A stretch of 64,000 nucleotides of DNA from Thioalkalivibrio sp. K90mix. GTDB lineage: Bacteria; Pseudomonadota; Gammaproteobacteria; Ectothiorhodospirales; Ectothiorhodospiraceae. Under the pieces are notes generated by a model. The model did not search any database. It saw only the letters and a list, made by a program, of their open reading frames with translations, and was not told where the DNA came from. Where the stretch lies: NCBI RefSeq assembly GCF_000025545.1, contig NC_013889.1, forward strand, positions 1,543,501 through 1,607,500, in the 5' to 3' direction. Shown one piece after another: positions 44,269 to 53,597 of the stretch. Made by a program: the position numbers and the translations under genes. Positions within the stretch are counted from its first letter, which is position 1, and each line of letters opens with the position of its first letter.

Positions 44269-45096
44269 TTATGCCCCGGGGACGGGCAACAAGGCCAGCC
44301 AGAGCAAGCCGGCCAGAAAGATCGGGGCCGCCGCGATCAGGCTGTCGATGCGATCCAGAATACCCCCGTGACCGGGTAGCAAGGAACCGCTGTCCTTGGC
44401 ACCCGCCTGGCGCTTGAGAATGCTCTCGAACAGGTCACCCACCACCGACACCAGCGCAATCAGGATCGACAGCAGCACGAACACCAGGGCATCCATGGGC
44501 GCCAGCCCCCAAGTACCAGCCACCAGCACCGCCAGGGCGAAGACCGCGCCCAGACCGCCGAGCAAGCCTTCGCGGGTCTTCCCCGGACTGATGTGCGGCG
44601 CCAGAGCGTTGCGCCCGAAGGCCTTTCCGGCGAAGTAGGCACCGGTATCGGCAAAGCCCACCAGAACGATCAGGTACACCACCAGCCAGGGCGCCAGCGC
44701 ATGCAGCCAGACGATGGCCATACCCGCGGGCACCAGCGTCAACACCGCCGCGACGGTGAGCAGCTTGGGGCGCGGCCCACGCCCGTCGATCCCGGAGCGG
44801 TAAAACGGTAGTGCCAGCACAATCAGCAGCCACCAGACAACCGCAAACAGGAGAACCAATAGATGCACAGGCTGCGCCAGCGTCAGTCCCAAGGCCACCA
44901 GTGGCGTCAGCACCAGCACCACCAGCGCCGCGCGTTCCCAGGCCGCGTGCAGCCCGGTCAGCTCGCCCCACTCCCAGGTGGCCAGTCCAATTCCCAGAGC
45001 CATCAACGCCAGCACCGCCCAGTTGGGCCCGAACGCGATCAGTGCCAGCGCGGGCAGCCCGATGACCGCGGCGGTCATTACACGGGTTCTAAGCAC
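44269..45096 (-). CDS. cdsA: Phosphatidate cytidylyltransferase
   Basis: Makes CDP-diacylglycerol in the inner membrane. About eight hydrophobic helices; the signature near the C-terminus is DLFESILKRQAGAKDSGSLLPGHGGILDRIDSL (split here as DLFESILKRQAGAKDSG and PGHGGILDRIDS). GTG 45096, eight bases inside uppS, aligns with the normal CdsA start ((V)LRTRVMTAAVI); the longer frame upstream is shadow sequence. 275 residues. Confidence 0.95.
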   Translation of the reverse strand: MLRTRVMTAAVIGLPALALIAFGPNWAVLALMALGIGLATWEWGELTGLHAAWERAALVVLVLTPLVALGLTLAQPVHLLVLLFAVVWWLLIVLALPFYRSGIDGRGPRPKLLTVAAVLTLVPAGMAIVWLHALAPWLVVYLIVLVGFADTGAYFAGKAFGRNALAPHISPGKTREGLLGGLGAVFALAVLVAGTWGLAPMDALVFVLLSILIALVSVVGDLFESILKRQAGAKDSGSLLPGHGGILDRIDSLIAAAPIFLAGLLWLALLPVPGA

Positions 45097-45841
45097 CGGG
45101 GACCTCGGTCGCTGAACAGGCCCCGGCAGGTACACGACCAAAACGCCGCTGCCGCTGGGCATACCAGGCCAGGCTGCGCTCGAAGTCCTTCACGCCAACA
45201 TCCGGCCAGTAGGTCTCGATGAACAGTATTTCGGCGTAGGCCGCCTGCCACAGGAGGAAGTTGCTGATGCGTTGTTCGCCGCCGGTTCGGATCAGCAGGT
45301 CCACGTCTGCCAGACCGGCAGTACTCAACTCGGCCGCAAAGGCGGACTCGGCATCACCATCGGCCTCCGACCCACCACTGGCCACCCAACGCCTGGCCGC
45401 CTGCAGGATGTCCCAGCGGCCGCCGTATCCCAGTGCAACCACCAGGCACATCCCCTCGTTGCCCGCGGTGGCCTCTTCGGCCTCGCCCATACGGGTTTGT
45501 AGCGTTGGAGGAAATGTGGCGCGATCGCCGATGAATCTCAGGCGAATGCCGCGCTCGACCAGCTCGGGCAGTTCGCCCTCGATGGCCGTGACAAAGAGTT
45601 CAAAAAGCGCCTCGACCTCGGCGCGGGGGCGACCCCAGTTCTCGCTGCTGAACGCAAATACCGTGAGCGACTGAATACCGTGTTCGGCGTAGAAACGCAC
45701 CGCCCGGCGGGTTGCCTCCAGACCCTCTCGGTGGCCTTCGGAGCGGTCCAGCCCACGGGCCTGGGCCCAGCGCCCGTTGCCATCCATAATGATGGCAACG
45801 TGGCCGGGCAGCGCGGGATCTGTGGCGGAGGAAACCGGCAT
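45089..45841 (-). CDS. uppS: Undecaprenyl diphosphate synthase
   Basis: cis-Prenyltransferase that makes the C55 lipid carrier for peptidoglycan and O-antigen. HVAIIMDGNGRWAQARG holds the catalytic Asp, with GHREGLEATR, LTVFAFSSENWGRP and DLLIRTGGEQRISNFLLWQ. It has 250 residues. Its start is close to frr and it overlaps cdsA. Confidence 0.97.
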   Translation of the reverse strand: MPVSSATDPALPGHVAIIMDGNGRWAQARGLDRSEGHREGLEATRRAVRFYAEHGIQSLTVFAFSSENWGRPRAEVEALFELFVTAIEGELPELVERGIRLRFIGDRATFPPTLQTRMGEAEEATAGNEGMCLVVALGYGGRWDILQAARRWVASGGSEADGDAESAFAAELSTAGLADVDLLIRTGGEQRISNFLLWQAAYAEILFIETYWPDVGVKDFERSLAWYAQRQRRFGRVPAGACSATEVPGA

Positions 45842-45855
45842 ACGGGGATGGCCGG

Positions 45856-46413
45856 TCAGACTTCCATCAACTCGGCTTCCTTGTCCTCGAGCAATGCATC
45901 GATCTTCGCGATGTGGTCGTCGGTGAGCTTTTGCACCTGCTCCTGTGCCTTGCGCTCTTCGTCTTCCGAGACCTCCTTGTCCTTCACCGCCTGCTTGAAG
46001 GTGTTGTTGGCGTCGCGGCGGATATTGCGCACCGCAACACGCGCATTTTCGGCCTCGGCCCTGACTACCTTGACCAGGTCACGGCGACGTTCTTCCGTCA
46101 GCGCCGGCAGCGGCACCCGGATCACAGTGCCCATGCTCGCCGGGTTCAGACCCAGGTCCGAGGTCATGATCGCCTTCTCCACCTTCGCGACCATGTCCTT
46201 TTCGTATGGCACCACGGCCAGGGTGCGCGAGTCCTCGGCGTTGATGTTCGCGACCTGATTGATCGGCACTTCCATGCCGTAGTAGTCGACATGCACATGC
46301 TCGAGCAGACTGGGGTGCGCGCGACCCGTGCGAATCTTGGCCAGCTCGTTGCGCAGGGCCTCAATGCTCTTGTCCATGCGCTGGCGCGCGTCCTTGATCG
46401 TGGCGTCAGTCAT
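45856..46413 (-). CDS. frr: Ribosome recycling factor
   Basis: Splits post-termination ribosomes with EF-G. The 185 residues match throughout: [25 protein letters not shown] (the tRNA-like arm, residues 13-37), [37 protein letters not shown] and [18 protein letters not shown]. It overlaps pyrH by eight bases. Confidence 0.98.
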   Translation of the reverse strand: MTDATIKDARQRMDKSIEALRNELAKIRTGRAHPSLLEHVHVDYYGMEVPINQVANINAEDSRTLAVVPYEKDMVAKVEKAIMTSDLGLNPASMGTVIRVPLPALTEERRRDLVKVVRAEAENARVAVRNIRRDANNTFKQAVKDKEVSEDEERKAQEQVQKLTDDHIAKIDALLEDKEAELMEV

Positions 46414-47143
46414 CTCGGGATCCCTCGACCAGGGTTCCCACCGGCTCGCCCATCACCAGCCGGCGGAGGTCCCCTTTTGCAAACATGTTCATCACGCGGA
46501 TGGGCAGGCCGTTATCACGACACATCACCAGCGCGGTCGTATCCATTACACCCAGGCGGCGTTCCAGCGCCTCGTCGAACGTCAGGCGTTCATAACGGCG
46601 GGCATCCTTGCTCGTCATCGGGTCCGAATCATAGACCCCGTCCACCTTGGTGGCCTTGATCATCAATTCGGCATTGATCTCGATGGCGCGCAGCGAAGCG
46701 GCGGAGTCGGTGGTAAAGAAGGGGTTGCCGGTTCCCGCGGCGAACACCACGATCCGGCCCTTTTCCAGATGCCGCACGGCGCGGCGGCGAATGTAGTCTT
46801 CGCAGACCTGATTAATGCGGATGGCCGACATCACGCGGGAGAAACGACCCGCGCGTTCGATCGCATCCTGAATGGCCAGGGCATTGATTACCGTGGCCAG
46901 CATGCCCATGTGGTCGCCCGTAACCCGGTCCATGCCACCCTGGGCGAGACCGGCGCCACGAAAGATGTTGCCCCCTCCGATCACGATGCCGACCTCGACA
47001 CCCATGCTCGAAAGCTCCGACACCTCTTCGGCGACCTGCGCCAGGACATCCGGGTCCACCCCATAGGATTGCTGGCCCATCAGGGCCTCCCCGCTTAACT
47101 TCAGAAGGATGCGCCTGTACGCGGGCTGCCTGTCCTGACTCAT
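46406..47143 (-). CDS. pyrH: UMP kinase
   Basis: Phosphorylates UMP to UDP; hexameric amino-acid-kinase fold. [15 protein letters not shown] is the phosphate-binding start, followed by [43 protein letters not shown] and [13 protein letters not shown]. It has 245 residues and AAAGGAG before the ATG. A strong hairpin (47209-47237) lies between tsf and this gene. Confidence 0.98.
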   Translation of the reverse strand: MSQDRQPAYRRILLKLSGEALMGQQSYGVDPDVLAQVAEEVSELSSMGVEVGIVIGGGNIFRGAGLAQGGMDRVTGDHMGMLATVINALAIQDAIERAGRFSRVMSAIRINQVCEDYIRRRAVRHLEKGRIVVFAAGTGNPFFTTDSAASLRAIEINAELMIKATKVDGVYDSDPMTSKDARRYERLTFDEALERRLGVMDTTALVMCRDNGLPIRVMNMFAKGDLRRLVMGEPVGTLVEGSRDD

Positions 47144-47208
47144 TGGGCTCCTTTATCGGGCTCGGGTCCTGCACCTGTCATCAATGGCCGTGCTTGCCGG
47201 CCGGCGAG

Positions 47209-47237
47209 CGATGCGGGCGCGTCCTGCGCCCGCATCG
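47209..47237 (-). promoter_or_regulatory. Strong stem-loop between tsf and pyrH
   Basis: CGATGCGGGCGC and its perfect complement form a 12 bp stem with a five-base loop (47221-47225). No T run follows on the minus strand, so simple intrinsic termination is unlikely; pausing, RNase processing or 3' protection of rpsB-tsf mRNA is more likely. Confidence 0.6.
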
Positions 47238-47265
47238 GGAGTCTACGCCAAAGCGATTCGGCGGA

Positions 47266-48135
47266 TCAGGCCCCGCGGGCTTGAGCCATCACTTCTTCGG
47301 CGAAGTTCTCTTTTTTCTTCTCGATGCCTTCGCCCACCTCGTAGCGCAGGAAACCGGTAACCGAGGCGCCCTTCGCTTCCAGCAGCTGGCCAACGGTCTG
47401 ATCCGGGTCCTTCACGAACGGCTGACCGACCAGGGTGATCTCGGCGAGGTACTTGCGAATGCGGCCTTCGATCATCTTCTCGATGATGTTCTCCGGCTTG
47501 CCGGATTCCTCGGCCTGCGCCTTGAAGATCGCGCGTTCCTTGTCGAGCAGGTCCTGCGGGACACCAGACTCGTCCACACACACCGGCTTCGAGGCCGCAA
47601 TGTGCATCGCAACGTCCTTCGCGAGGGCCTCGTCGCCACCCTTCAGGCTGACCACGACACCAATGCGCGTGCCGTGCTGGTAGAAGCCCAGCGCGTCCTC
47701 GGCCTGCAGGCGGTCAAAGCGGCGCACCTGCACGTTCTCGCCGACCTTCGCGATCAGCTGCGTACGGTGTTCCTCAAGGGTCTGGCCGTCGACGGTCTCG
47801 GCCATCAGGCCTTCCACGTCGCCAGCACCGGAGTTCAGAGCGATCTGGGCGCACTGCGCGGAGAAGGCACGGAAGTTGTCGTCGTTACCGACAAAGTCGG
47901 TCTCGCAGTTGATCTCGACCAGCACGGCCTTGTTGCCCTCGCTGACGATCTCGACGCGGCCTTCGGCCGCCACACGACCGGCTTTCTTGTCGGCCTTGGC
48001 CATGCCGGACTTGCGCATGGCCTCCACGGCGGCTTCCAGGTCGCCCCCGGTCTCAGTCAGTGCCTTCTTGCACTCCATCATGCCGGCGCCAGTGCGCTCG
48101 CGCAGTTCTTTCACTTGGGCAGCAGTAATCTGCAT
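47266..48135 (-). CDS. tsf: Elongation factor Ts
   Basis: Nucleotide exchange factor for EF-Tu. [21 protein letters not shown] is the canonical N-terminus, then [19 protein letters not shown] and [34 protein letters not shown] follows in the C-terminal part. It is 289 residues with an AGGAG ribosome site. rpsB-tsf are co-directional, with two hairpins between them. Confidence 0.98.
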   Translation of the reverse strand: MQITAAQVKELRERTGAGMMECKKALTETGGDLEAAVEAMRKSGMAKADKKAGRVAAEGRVEIVSEGNKAVLVEINCETDFVGNDDNFRAFSAQCAQIALNSGAGDVEGLMAETVDGQTLEEHRTQLIAKVGENVQVRRFDRLQAEDALGFYQHGTRIGVVVSLKGGDEALAKDVAMHIAASKPVCVDESGVPQDLLDKERAIFKAQAEESGKPENIIEKMIEGRIRKYLAEITLVGQPFVKDPDQTVGQLLEAKGASVTGFLRYEVGEGIEKKKENFAEEVMAQARGA

Positions 48136-48165
48136 CGGGATGTACTCCTGAAAAATTCGTCAATC

Positions 48166-48197
48166 GAGCCGGCCACGCAGCAAACCGGGGCCGGCTC
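48166..48197 (-). promoter_or_regulatory. Hairpin close to the tsf start (attenuator-like)
   Basis: GAGCCGGCC and GGCCGGCTC pair perfectly over nine bases around a 14-base loop. On the minus strand GATTGACGAATTTTT follows, so weak termination or attenuation between rpsB and tsf is possible. Confidence 0.5.
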
Positions 48198-48209
48198 TTT
48201 GGTTCAAGT

Positions 48210-48238
48210 GGCCCGGGCGCGGTATCGCGCACCGGGCC
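48210..48238 (-). promoter_or_regulatory. Hairpin just after rpsB
   Basis: GGCCCGG plus GCGCG pair with CGCGC plus CCGGGCC, 12 bp with one bulged base and a four-base loop, 11 bases after the rpsB stop. It is the first of two tandem hairpins in the rpsB-tsf gap. No T run follows it. Confidence 0.55.
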
Positions 48239-48248
48239 CAATGCCCAC

Positions 48249-49031
48249 TCAGGCCGGGTTGGCCGGGGCCGCCTCGCTGGATTCGGCATTGCCCCCGGCA
48301 TCGGCAGCGGCATCCGCGAACTCGTCCTCGGACACGCCGCCCGTGGTCACCGCGCCCTTGGCCTCGATGATCGTGTCAGCAATCGCAGCTACGTACAGCT
48401 GGATCGCACGCATCGCGTCGTCGTTGCCCGGGATCACGTAGTCCACGCCTTCCGGCGAGTGGTTGGAATCGACCACCGCCACGACCGGGATACCGCGTTT
48501 CTTGGCCTCGGCCACTGCGATCTTCTCGTAGCCAACGTCGATCACGAACATCGCGTCCGGCATGCGGTTCATGTCCTTGATGCCGCCCAGGCTGCGCTCG
48601 AGCTTGTCCTTCTCGCGGCGGCGGGTCAGTGCTTCGCGCTTGTTCAGCACCTCAAAGCTGCCATCGGCGTCCATGGTCTCCAGGTCCTTCAGGCGCTTGA
48701 TCGACTGCTTGACCGTGCTGAAGTTGGTCAGCATGCCGCCCAGCCAGCGATGGGAAACGAACGGCATGCCGCAACGGCGCGCCTCTTCGGCCACCACTTC
48801 ACGCGCGGAGCGCTTGGTGCCCACGAACATGATCTTGCCGCCGTCTGCGGCGATCTTGCCGAGGAAGTTCAACGCATCGTTGAACATCGGCAGGGACTTC
48901 TCGAGGTTGATGATATGAATCTTGTTGCGTTCCCCGAAGATGTACGGGGCCATTTTGGGATGCCAGTAACGCGTCTGGTGGCCGAAATGCACACCGGCTT
49001 CCAGCATCTGTCGCATAGTCACGAGGGACAT
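48249..49031 (-). CDS. rpsB: 30S ribosomal protein S2
   Basis: Small-subunit protein S2. [74 protein letters not shown] and [22 protein letters not shown] are standard. The C-terminal 25 residues are Ala/Glu-rich and acidic. ATG 49031 has CAGGAG upstream. The transcript probably begins near 49205, leaving a leader of about 175 bases, as expected for S2 autoregulation. Confidence 0.98.
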   Translation of the reverse strand: MSLVTMRQMLEAGVHFGHQTRYWHPKMAPYIFGERNKIHIINLEKSLPMFNDALNFLGKIAADGGKIMFVGTKRSAREVVAEEARRCGMPFVSHRWLGGMLTNFSTVKQSIKRLKDLETMDADGSFEVLNKREALTRRREKDKLERSLGGIKDMNRMPDAMFVIDVGYEKIAVAEAKKRGIPVVAVVDSNHSPEGVDYVIPGNDDAMRAIQLYVAAIADTIIEAKGAVTTGGVSEDEFADAAADAGGNAESSEAAPANPA

Positions 49032-49212
49032 TAGATTTCTCCTGTAACGGGTTGAGCCTCCACGCATCCCGATCTGAAACCCGAGCACGAGACCGAAGCC
49101 TCCTGGCGGGCACCCGACAGACCGTGTCGATGCGTGTGTGGATTAAGGTTCCGCGAGACCGCCGGCTTCCGGCCGCCTCCCGACCCCGCCGAATTGCCAG
49201 CGAGGCGCGCGC

Positions 49213-49242
49213 TTTATAGCATAGGACGCTGACTTGAACCAA
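49213..49242 (-). promoter_or_regulatory. Promoter of rpsB-tsf
   Basis: On the minus strand TTGGTT, 18 bases and TATAAA, with TG one base before the -10 (TGCTATAAA). Placement in the divergent map/rpsB gap and the long leader fit. The -35 match is modest. Confidence 0.5.
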
Positions 49243-49323
49243 CTATCCGGGCCCTGTTTGGCGCCGTGTCGCGGGCTCCCGAGACCCGCCACACAACCCT
49301 CGCAGGTCTCGACCGGAGCCCCC

Positions 49324-50109
49324 ATGTCCGTAACCATCAAGACCCCAGAAGAGATCGAACACATGCGCGTCGCCGGCCGTCTGGCCGCCGAAGTCCTGGA
49401 GATGATCGAACCGCATGTGCAGGCCGGGGTCACCACCGGCGAGCTGGATCGCATCTGCCATGACTACATCGTGAACACCCAGGATGCGATCCCCGCGCCG
49501 CTGAACTATCGCGGCTTTCCCAAATCGATCTGCACCTCGGTCAATCACCAGGTCTGTCACGGCATCCCGGGCGATCGCAAGCTGAAAAACGGCGACATTC
49601 TCAATATCGATATCACCGTGATCAAGAACGGCTTTCACGGCGACACCAGCCGCATGTTCGTGATCGGCAAGCCCAGCATTCAGGCGCAGCGCGTGATCGA
49701 CGTCGCCCGCACCAGCATGTATCTCGGCATCCAGCAGGTACGCCCCGGCGCGACCCTCGGCGACATCGGGCACGCGATCCAGCAGTACGCCGAAAGCCAG
49801 CGCTGCTCGGTGGTGCGCGAGTTCTGCGGTCACGGTATCGGGCGCGGCTTCCACGAAGATCCGCAGGTGCTGCACTACGGCAAGCCGGGCACCGGGCTTA
49901 AACTCGAGGAAGGCATGTGCTTCACCATCGAGCCGATGATCAACGCCGGGCGCCGGCATACCCGGATCCTCGCTGACGGCTGGACCGCCGTGACCAAGGA
50001 CCACAGCCCGTCCGCGCAGTGGGAACATACCCTCCTGGTGACCGCAGACGGCTACGAGATCCTGACCCTGCGCAAGGACGAGACGCCACCACAGGAACTC
50101 GCGGCCTGA
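49324..50109 (+). CDS. map: Methionine aminopeptidase type I
   Basis: Removes initiator methionine. The metal ligands are visible: Asp in ILNIDITVIKNGFHGDTSRMF (two), His in EFCGHGIGRGFHE, Glu in CFTIEPMINAG and Glu in SAQWEHTLLV. The start ATG 49324 (MSVTIKTPEEIEHMR) is family-like; the upstream frame is leader. Length is 261. Divergent from rpsB, as in E. coli, and followed by glnD after 10 bases. Confidence 0.97.
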   Translation: MSVTIKTPEEIEHMRVAGRLAAEVLEMIEPHVQAGVTTGELDRICHDYIVNTQDAIPAPLNYRGFPKSICTSVNHQVCHGIPGDRKLKNGDILNIDITVIKNGFHGDTSRMFVIGKPSIQAQRVIDVARTSMYLGIQQVRPGATLGDIGHAIQQYAESQRCSVVREFCGHGIGRGFHEDPQVLHYGKPGTGLKLEEGMCFTIEPMINAGRRHTRILADGWTAVTKDHSPSAQWEHTLLVTADGYEILTLRKDETPPQELAA

Positions 50110-50119
50110 GGGGCTGCCC

Positions 50120-52801
50120 GTGAGTACCCTGCCCGCCGGCGGCACCCCCAGCGAGGGCGACGCCCCCGCCTTCTCGCCCGACTGGGGCGAGGACTACCAG
50201 CGCCTGAGCCGTAACCCCGGGAATATCTCCCTGTTCCGCGATCGCCGACGCGCAATCCTCGAACAGCAGTACCAGGGCTTTCGCGACGGCATGCCGATCG
50301 AGGAGCTGATCCTCGGTCACGCCCGCCGCATCGACGAGATGCTCAAGCTGATCTGGGCCCAGCAGGGGCTGGCCGATGACGACCGGCTGTGCCTGGTCGC
50401 GGTCGGTGGCTACGGACGGGGCGAGTTGCACCCCGCTTCCGACATCGACCTGCAGATCGTGATCGACGGCACCACGGACCGAGAGGTATTCGACCGAATC
50501 AGCGCATTCGTCACCTTCCTCTGGGATATCGGGATCGAGGTCGGCCACAGCGTGCGCGGCATCGAGGACTGTACCCGCGAGGCCCGTGACGACATCACGG
50601 TCGCGACCAACCTGATCGAGTCACGCTACTTAAGTGGCAATTTAAGTCTTTTCAATGAATTTCGCGGCGCGATCGACTCTGATCGCATCTGGGACTCGCG
50701 CAGCTTTTACGCCGCGAAGCTCGCGGAACAGCAGGCACGGCACCGCCGCTTCGGCGAGACCGGCTACCGCCTGGAACCCAACGTGAAGGAAGGCCCCGGC
50801 GGGCTGCGCGACATCCAGATGATCGGCTGGGTCACCAAGCGCCACTACGGCGCGGAACGTATCGAGGAACTGGTATCGCTCGGCTTCCTGCGCGAAGGCG
50901 AGCTTCACGAGATGCTGGAGGGCCAGAGCTTTCTCTGGCGTGTACGCTTCGCCCTGCACATGCTCGCCGGGCGCCGCGAGGACCGGTTGTTGTTTGACCT
51001 GCAGCGTCAGCTGGCCAACACATTCGGCTTCGTGGACCAGAACCACAACCGTGCGGTCGAGCAATTCATGCAGCGCTACTTCCGCACGATCAACGACCTG
51101 GAGCGGCTTAACGAGCTGCTCCTGCAGCACTTCAACGAAGCCATCCTCGATGATCCGCAGGCCCTGCAGGAGCCCATCCGCATTCATCAGCGCTTCCAGG
51201 TGCGCGGCGGCTATCTGGAAGTGGCCCACGACCAGGTCTTCATGATTTACCCACCGGCCCTGCTGGAGGTCTTTCGCCTGCTGCAGGAGCATCCGGAGAT
51301 CCAGGGAATTCGCGCCTCGACCATTCGCCTGATCCGCGCCCACCGCCACCTGATCGACGGCCATTTCCGTCGCAACCCGGTCTGCCGCGCCCTGTTCATG
51401 GACATCCTGCGCGCGCCCCGCGGCATTACCAGTCAGCTCCGCCGCATGAACCGCTACGGCGTACTGGGGAACTACCTGCCCGCCTTCGGACGCATCATCG
51501 GACGCATGCAGTACGACCTGTTCCATGCCTACACGGTGGACGAACACACCCTTAACGTGGTGCGCAACGCCCGCCGACTGGCCCTGCCAGAATTCGCCCA
51601 CGAACAACCACTTGCGCACCGTATTTACACGGAACTGGAACGTCCCGAACGACTGGTACTGGGCGCCCTGTTCCACGACATCGCCAAGGGTCGTGGCGGC
51701 GACCACTCGGAGTTGGGCGCCCACGACGCCCTGCACTTCTGCCAGCAACACGGCCTGTCCGACGAAGACGCGGGCCTGGTGGCCTGGCTGGTCCGCTCCC
51801 ACCTGCTGATGTCGCTCACCGCCCAGCGCAAGGACATCTCCGACCCCGATGTCGTGCTGGCCTTCGCCCGCGAGGTGCGCACCCGCGAACGCCTCGACTT
51901 CCTGTACCTGCTGACCATCGCCGATATCCGCGGCACCAACCCGGAGCTGTGGAACAGCTGGAAGGATTCGCTGCTGCAAACGCTTTATCACGCCACGCGC
52001 AACGTACTCGAGCGCGGCCTCGACGCGGCCCCGAACATGGACGCACAGATTCGCGAGACCCGCGGCGAGGCCCTGCAACTGCTCGAGGGGCGTGGCTTTG
52101 GGGCCCACGACGCCGAAGCCCTGTGGGACGAGCTCGACGACGAGTACTTCCTGCGCCACTCTGCCGACGAGGTCGCCTGGCACGGACAGGCCCTGCTGCC
52201 GCTGAAGGCGGACGAACTGCCATTGATTCTGGTGCGCCCCAAGACCTCCCGCGGCAGCACCGAGATCTTCGTCTACGCGGAAGACCACCCCTACCTGTTC
52301 GCCCGCATCACCAGCGCGCTGACCCAGCTGGGCCTCGACATCGTCGACGCCCGCATCATCACCACGGCCGGGGGGCGCACACTGGACACGTTCCTGGTGC
52401 TGGAGAGCGGCGGCGGCCAGACGGTGGACGCCGGTTACCGCAGCGACGAGATCCGCCAGTACCTTGCGAACGAACTCACCCGCACCGATGGCGAAAAGAC
52501 CCCGGTGAGCCGCCAGTTACCCCGCCGCCTGAAGCATTTCGACGTGGATACGCAGATCGAATTCGAATCCGCCTCCGGCGGGCAAGCCACACGCATGCGC
52601 CTGCGCGCGCTCGACCGCCCCGGGCTCCTGTCGACCATCGGTCACGTCCTGGCCGAACACGCCATCGACGTCCGCACGGCCCGCATCGCCACGGCCGGCG
52701 AGCAGGTAGAGGACAGCTTCCTGCTGGAGTGCAACAACGGCGGGGCCCTCTCCGAAAACCAGCAGGAGACCCTCCGCAACGCCCTGCTGGAACGCATCTG
52801 A
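50120..52801 (+). CDS. glnD: PII uridylyltransferase / uridylyl-removing enzyme
   Basis: Senses glutamine and modifies PII proteins. The 893 residues have the nucleotidyltransferase motif GGYGRGELHPASDIDLQIV near residue 95, the linker LEPNVKEGPGGLRDIQMIGW, an HD domain (LGALFHDIAKGRGGDHSELG) and two ACT domains (EDHPYLFARITSALTQLGLD; ALDRPGLLSTIGHVLAEH). The GTG start has AGGGG upstream. No glnB or amtB is close. Confidence 0.96.
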   Translation: MSTLPAGGTPSEGDAPAFSPDWGEDYQRLSRNPGNISLFRDRRRAILEQQYQGFRDGMPIEELILGHARRIDEMLKLIWAQQGLADDDRLCLVAVGGYGRGELHPASDIDLQIVIDGTTDREVFDRISAFVTFLWDIGIEVGHSVRGIEDCTREARDDITVATNLIESRYLSGNLSLFNEFRGAIDSDRIWDSRSFYAAKLAEQQARHRRFGETGYRLEPNVKEGPGGLRDIQMIGWVTKRHYGAERIEELVSLGFLREGELHEMLEGQSFLWRVRFALHMLAGRREDRLLFDLQRQLANTFGFVDQNHNRAVEQFMQRYFRTINDLERLNELLLQHFNEAILDDPQALQEPIRIHQRFQVRGGYLEVAHDQVFMIYPPALLEVFRLLQEHPEIQGIRASTIRLIRAHRHLIDGHFRRNPVCRALFMDILRAPRGITSQLRRMNRYGVLGNYLPAFGRIIGRMQYDLFHAYTVDEHTLNVVRNARRLALPEFAHEQPLAHRIYTELERPERLVLGALFHDIAKGRGGDHSELGAHDALHFCQQHGLSDEDAGLVAWLVRSHLLMSLTAQRKDISDPDVVLAFAREVRTRERLDFLYLLTIADIRGTNPELWNSWKDSLLQTLYHATRNVLERGLDAAPNMDAQIRETRGEALQLLEGRGFGAHDAEALWDELDDEYFLRHSADEVAWHGQALLPLKADELPLILVRPKTSRGSTEIFVYAEDHPYLFARITSALTQLGLDIVDARIITTAGGRTLDTFLVLESGGGQTVDAGYRSDEIRQYLANELTRTDGEKTPVSRQLPRRLKHFDVDTQIEFESASGGQATRMRLRALDRPGLLSTIGHVLAEHAIDVRTARIATAGEQVEDSFLLECNNGGALSENQQETLRNALLERI

Positions 52802-52835
52802 CACACATCCGCGTCCAGAGCCCACAGCACATCGG

Positions 52836-53597
52836 TCAGGGCGAACGCGCCTCCAGCGGTTCGGGGGACGGGCGGGCCTCGGCGTTGCCCAGAAGCCGCG
52901 CCTCGAAGTCCGTCAGTACGCTGAACTCCACCCGCCGCGAGGCCTCGTGGTCTTCCTGTCCATCGGCATCCAGCACCCGCCGCGACGAGGACAAACCGAC
53001 CGCCGCCACACGCGATCGGAACCAGTCGTCCTCCTGCAGGGGCTCAAGCCGGTAGGCATGCTCGAGCACCGCTCGGGTACGGCGCTGGCTCAGGTCCATA
53101 TTGCCGAAGTAGGCATCCATCGCATCGTCGCTTCCGGCCCACTCGCTGGAGGTATGCCCCTCGATACGCACCTCGCGGATCACGTCCGCAAACGGCCGCA
53201 GCTGCTCGGCGTAGCGCGGCATGAAATCGTCCAGGATCGTCTCGAAGCGCGGGCGGATACTCGCGGAACTGCGCTCGAACAGAACCTCCGGCTCGCGAAA
53301 GCGCAGCGTCAGGGTGTCGCGGTCGAGTTCCGCATTCCAGCGCGGCAGGTCCTCGCGAAACTCCTCCTCCAGCACCGAGTAGATCGCCGCGCGCAACGCT
53401 GTGGCCTCGTTGCGCACCTCGACATGGGCCGCGCTGGAGCGCTCGACCTGCACCATATGCAACAGCGCCAGAAACAGGAAGATCATCATCAACGCGGCCA
53501 TCAGGTCCGCCACCGCCAGCCAGTGCGACCCCTGATCCGCCTCGTGCGTAGCGCCACCCGCGCGCGCCCGGGGTCGAAGCCACCAGCGCAGGATCAC
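52836..53597 (-). CDS. MotB/ZorB-like OmpA-domain protein
   Basis: Predicted stator partner anchored to peptidoglycan. One N-terminal membrane helix starts with the proton-path Asp (VADLMAALMMIFLFLALL, Asp31). A linker and an OmpA/MotB-type domain follow, with VRIEGHTSSEWAG and NMDLSQRRTRAVLEHAY. It is 253 residues from GTG 53597, overlapping the partner gene (GTGA). The helix pattern DLM..LMM.FLFL resembles ZorB of Zorya more than flagellar MotB. No Zorya effector gene is adjacent. Convergent with glnD. Confidence 0.78.
   Translation of the reverse strand: MILRWWLRPRARAGGATHEADQGSHWLAVADLMAALMMIFLFLALLHMVQVERSSAAHVEVRNEATALRAAIYSVLEEEFREDLPRWNAELDRDTLTLRFREPEVLFERSSASIRPRFETILDDFMPRYAEQLRPFADVIREVRIEGHTSSEWAGSDDAMDAYFGNMDLSQRRTRAVLEHAYRLEPLQEDDWFRSRVAAVGLSSSRRVLDADGQEDHEASRRVEFSVLTDFEARLLGNAEARPSPEPLEARSP

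Noticed and set aside
47209-47237. Rho-independent terminator between tsf and pyrH
   Set aside because: The stem is strong but no T run follows on the transcribed strand, so it is listed only as a stem-loop.
50642-52288. 548-codon open frame antisense to glnD
   Set aside because: Shadow sequence; glnD has all expected domains in frame.
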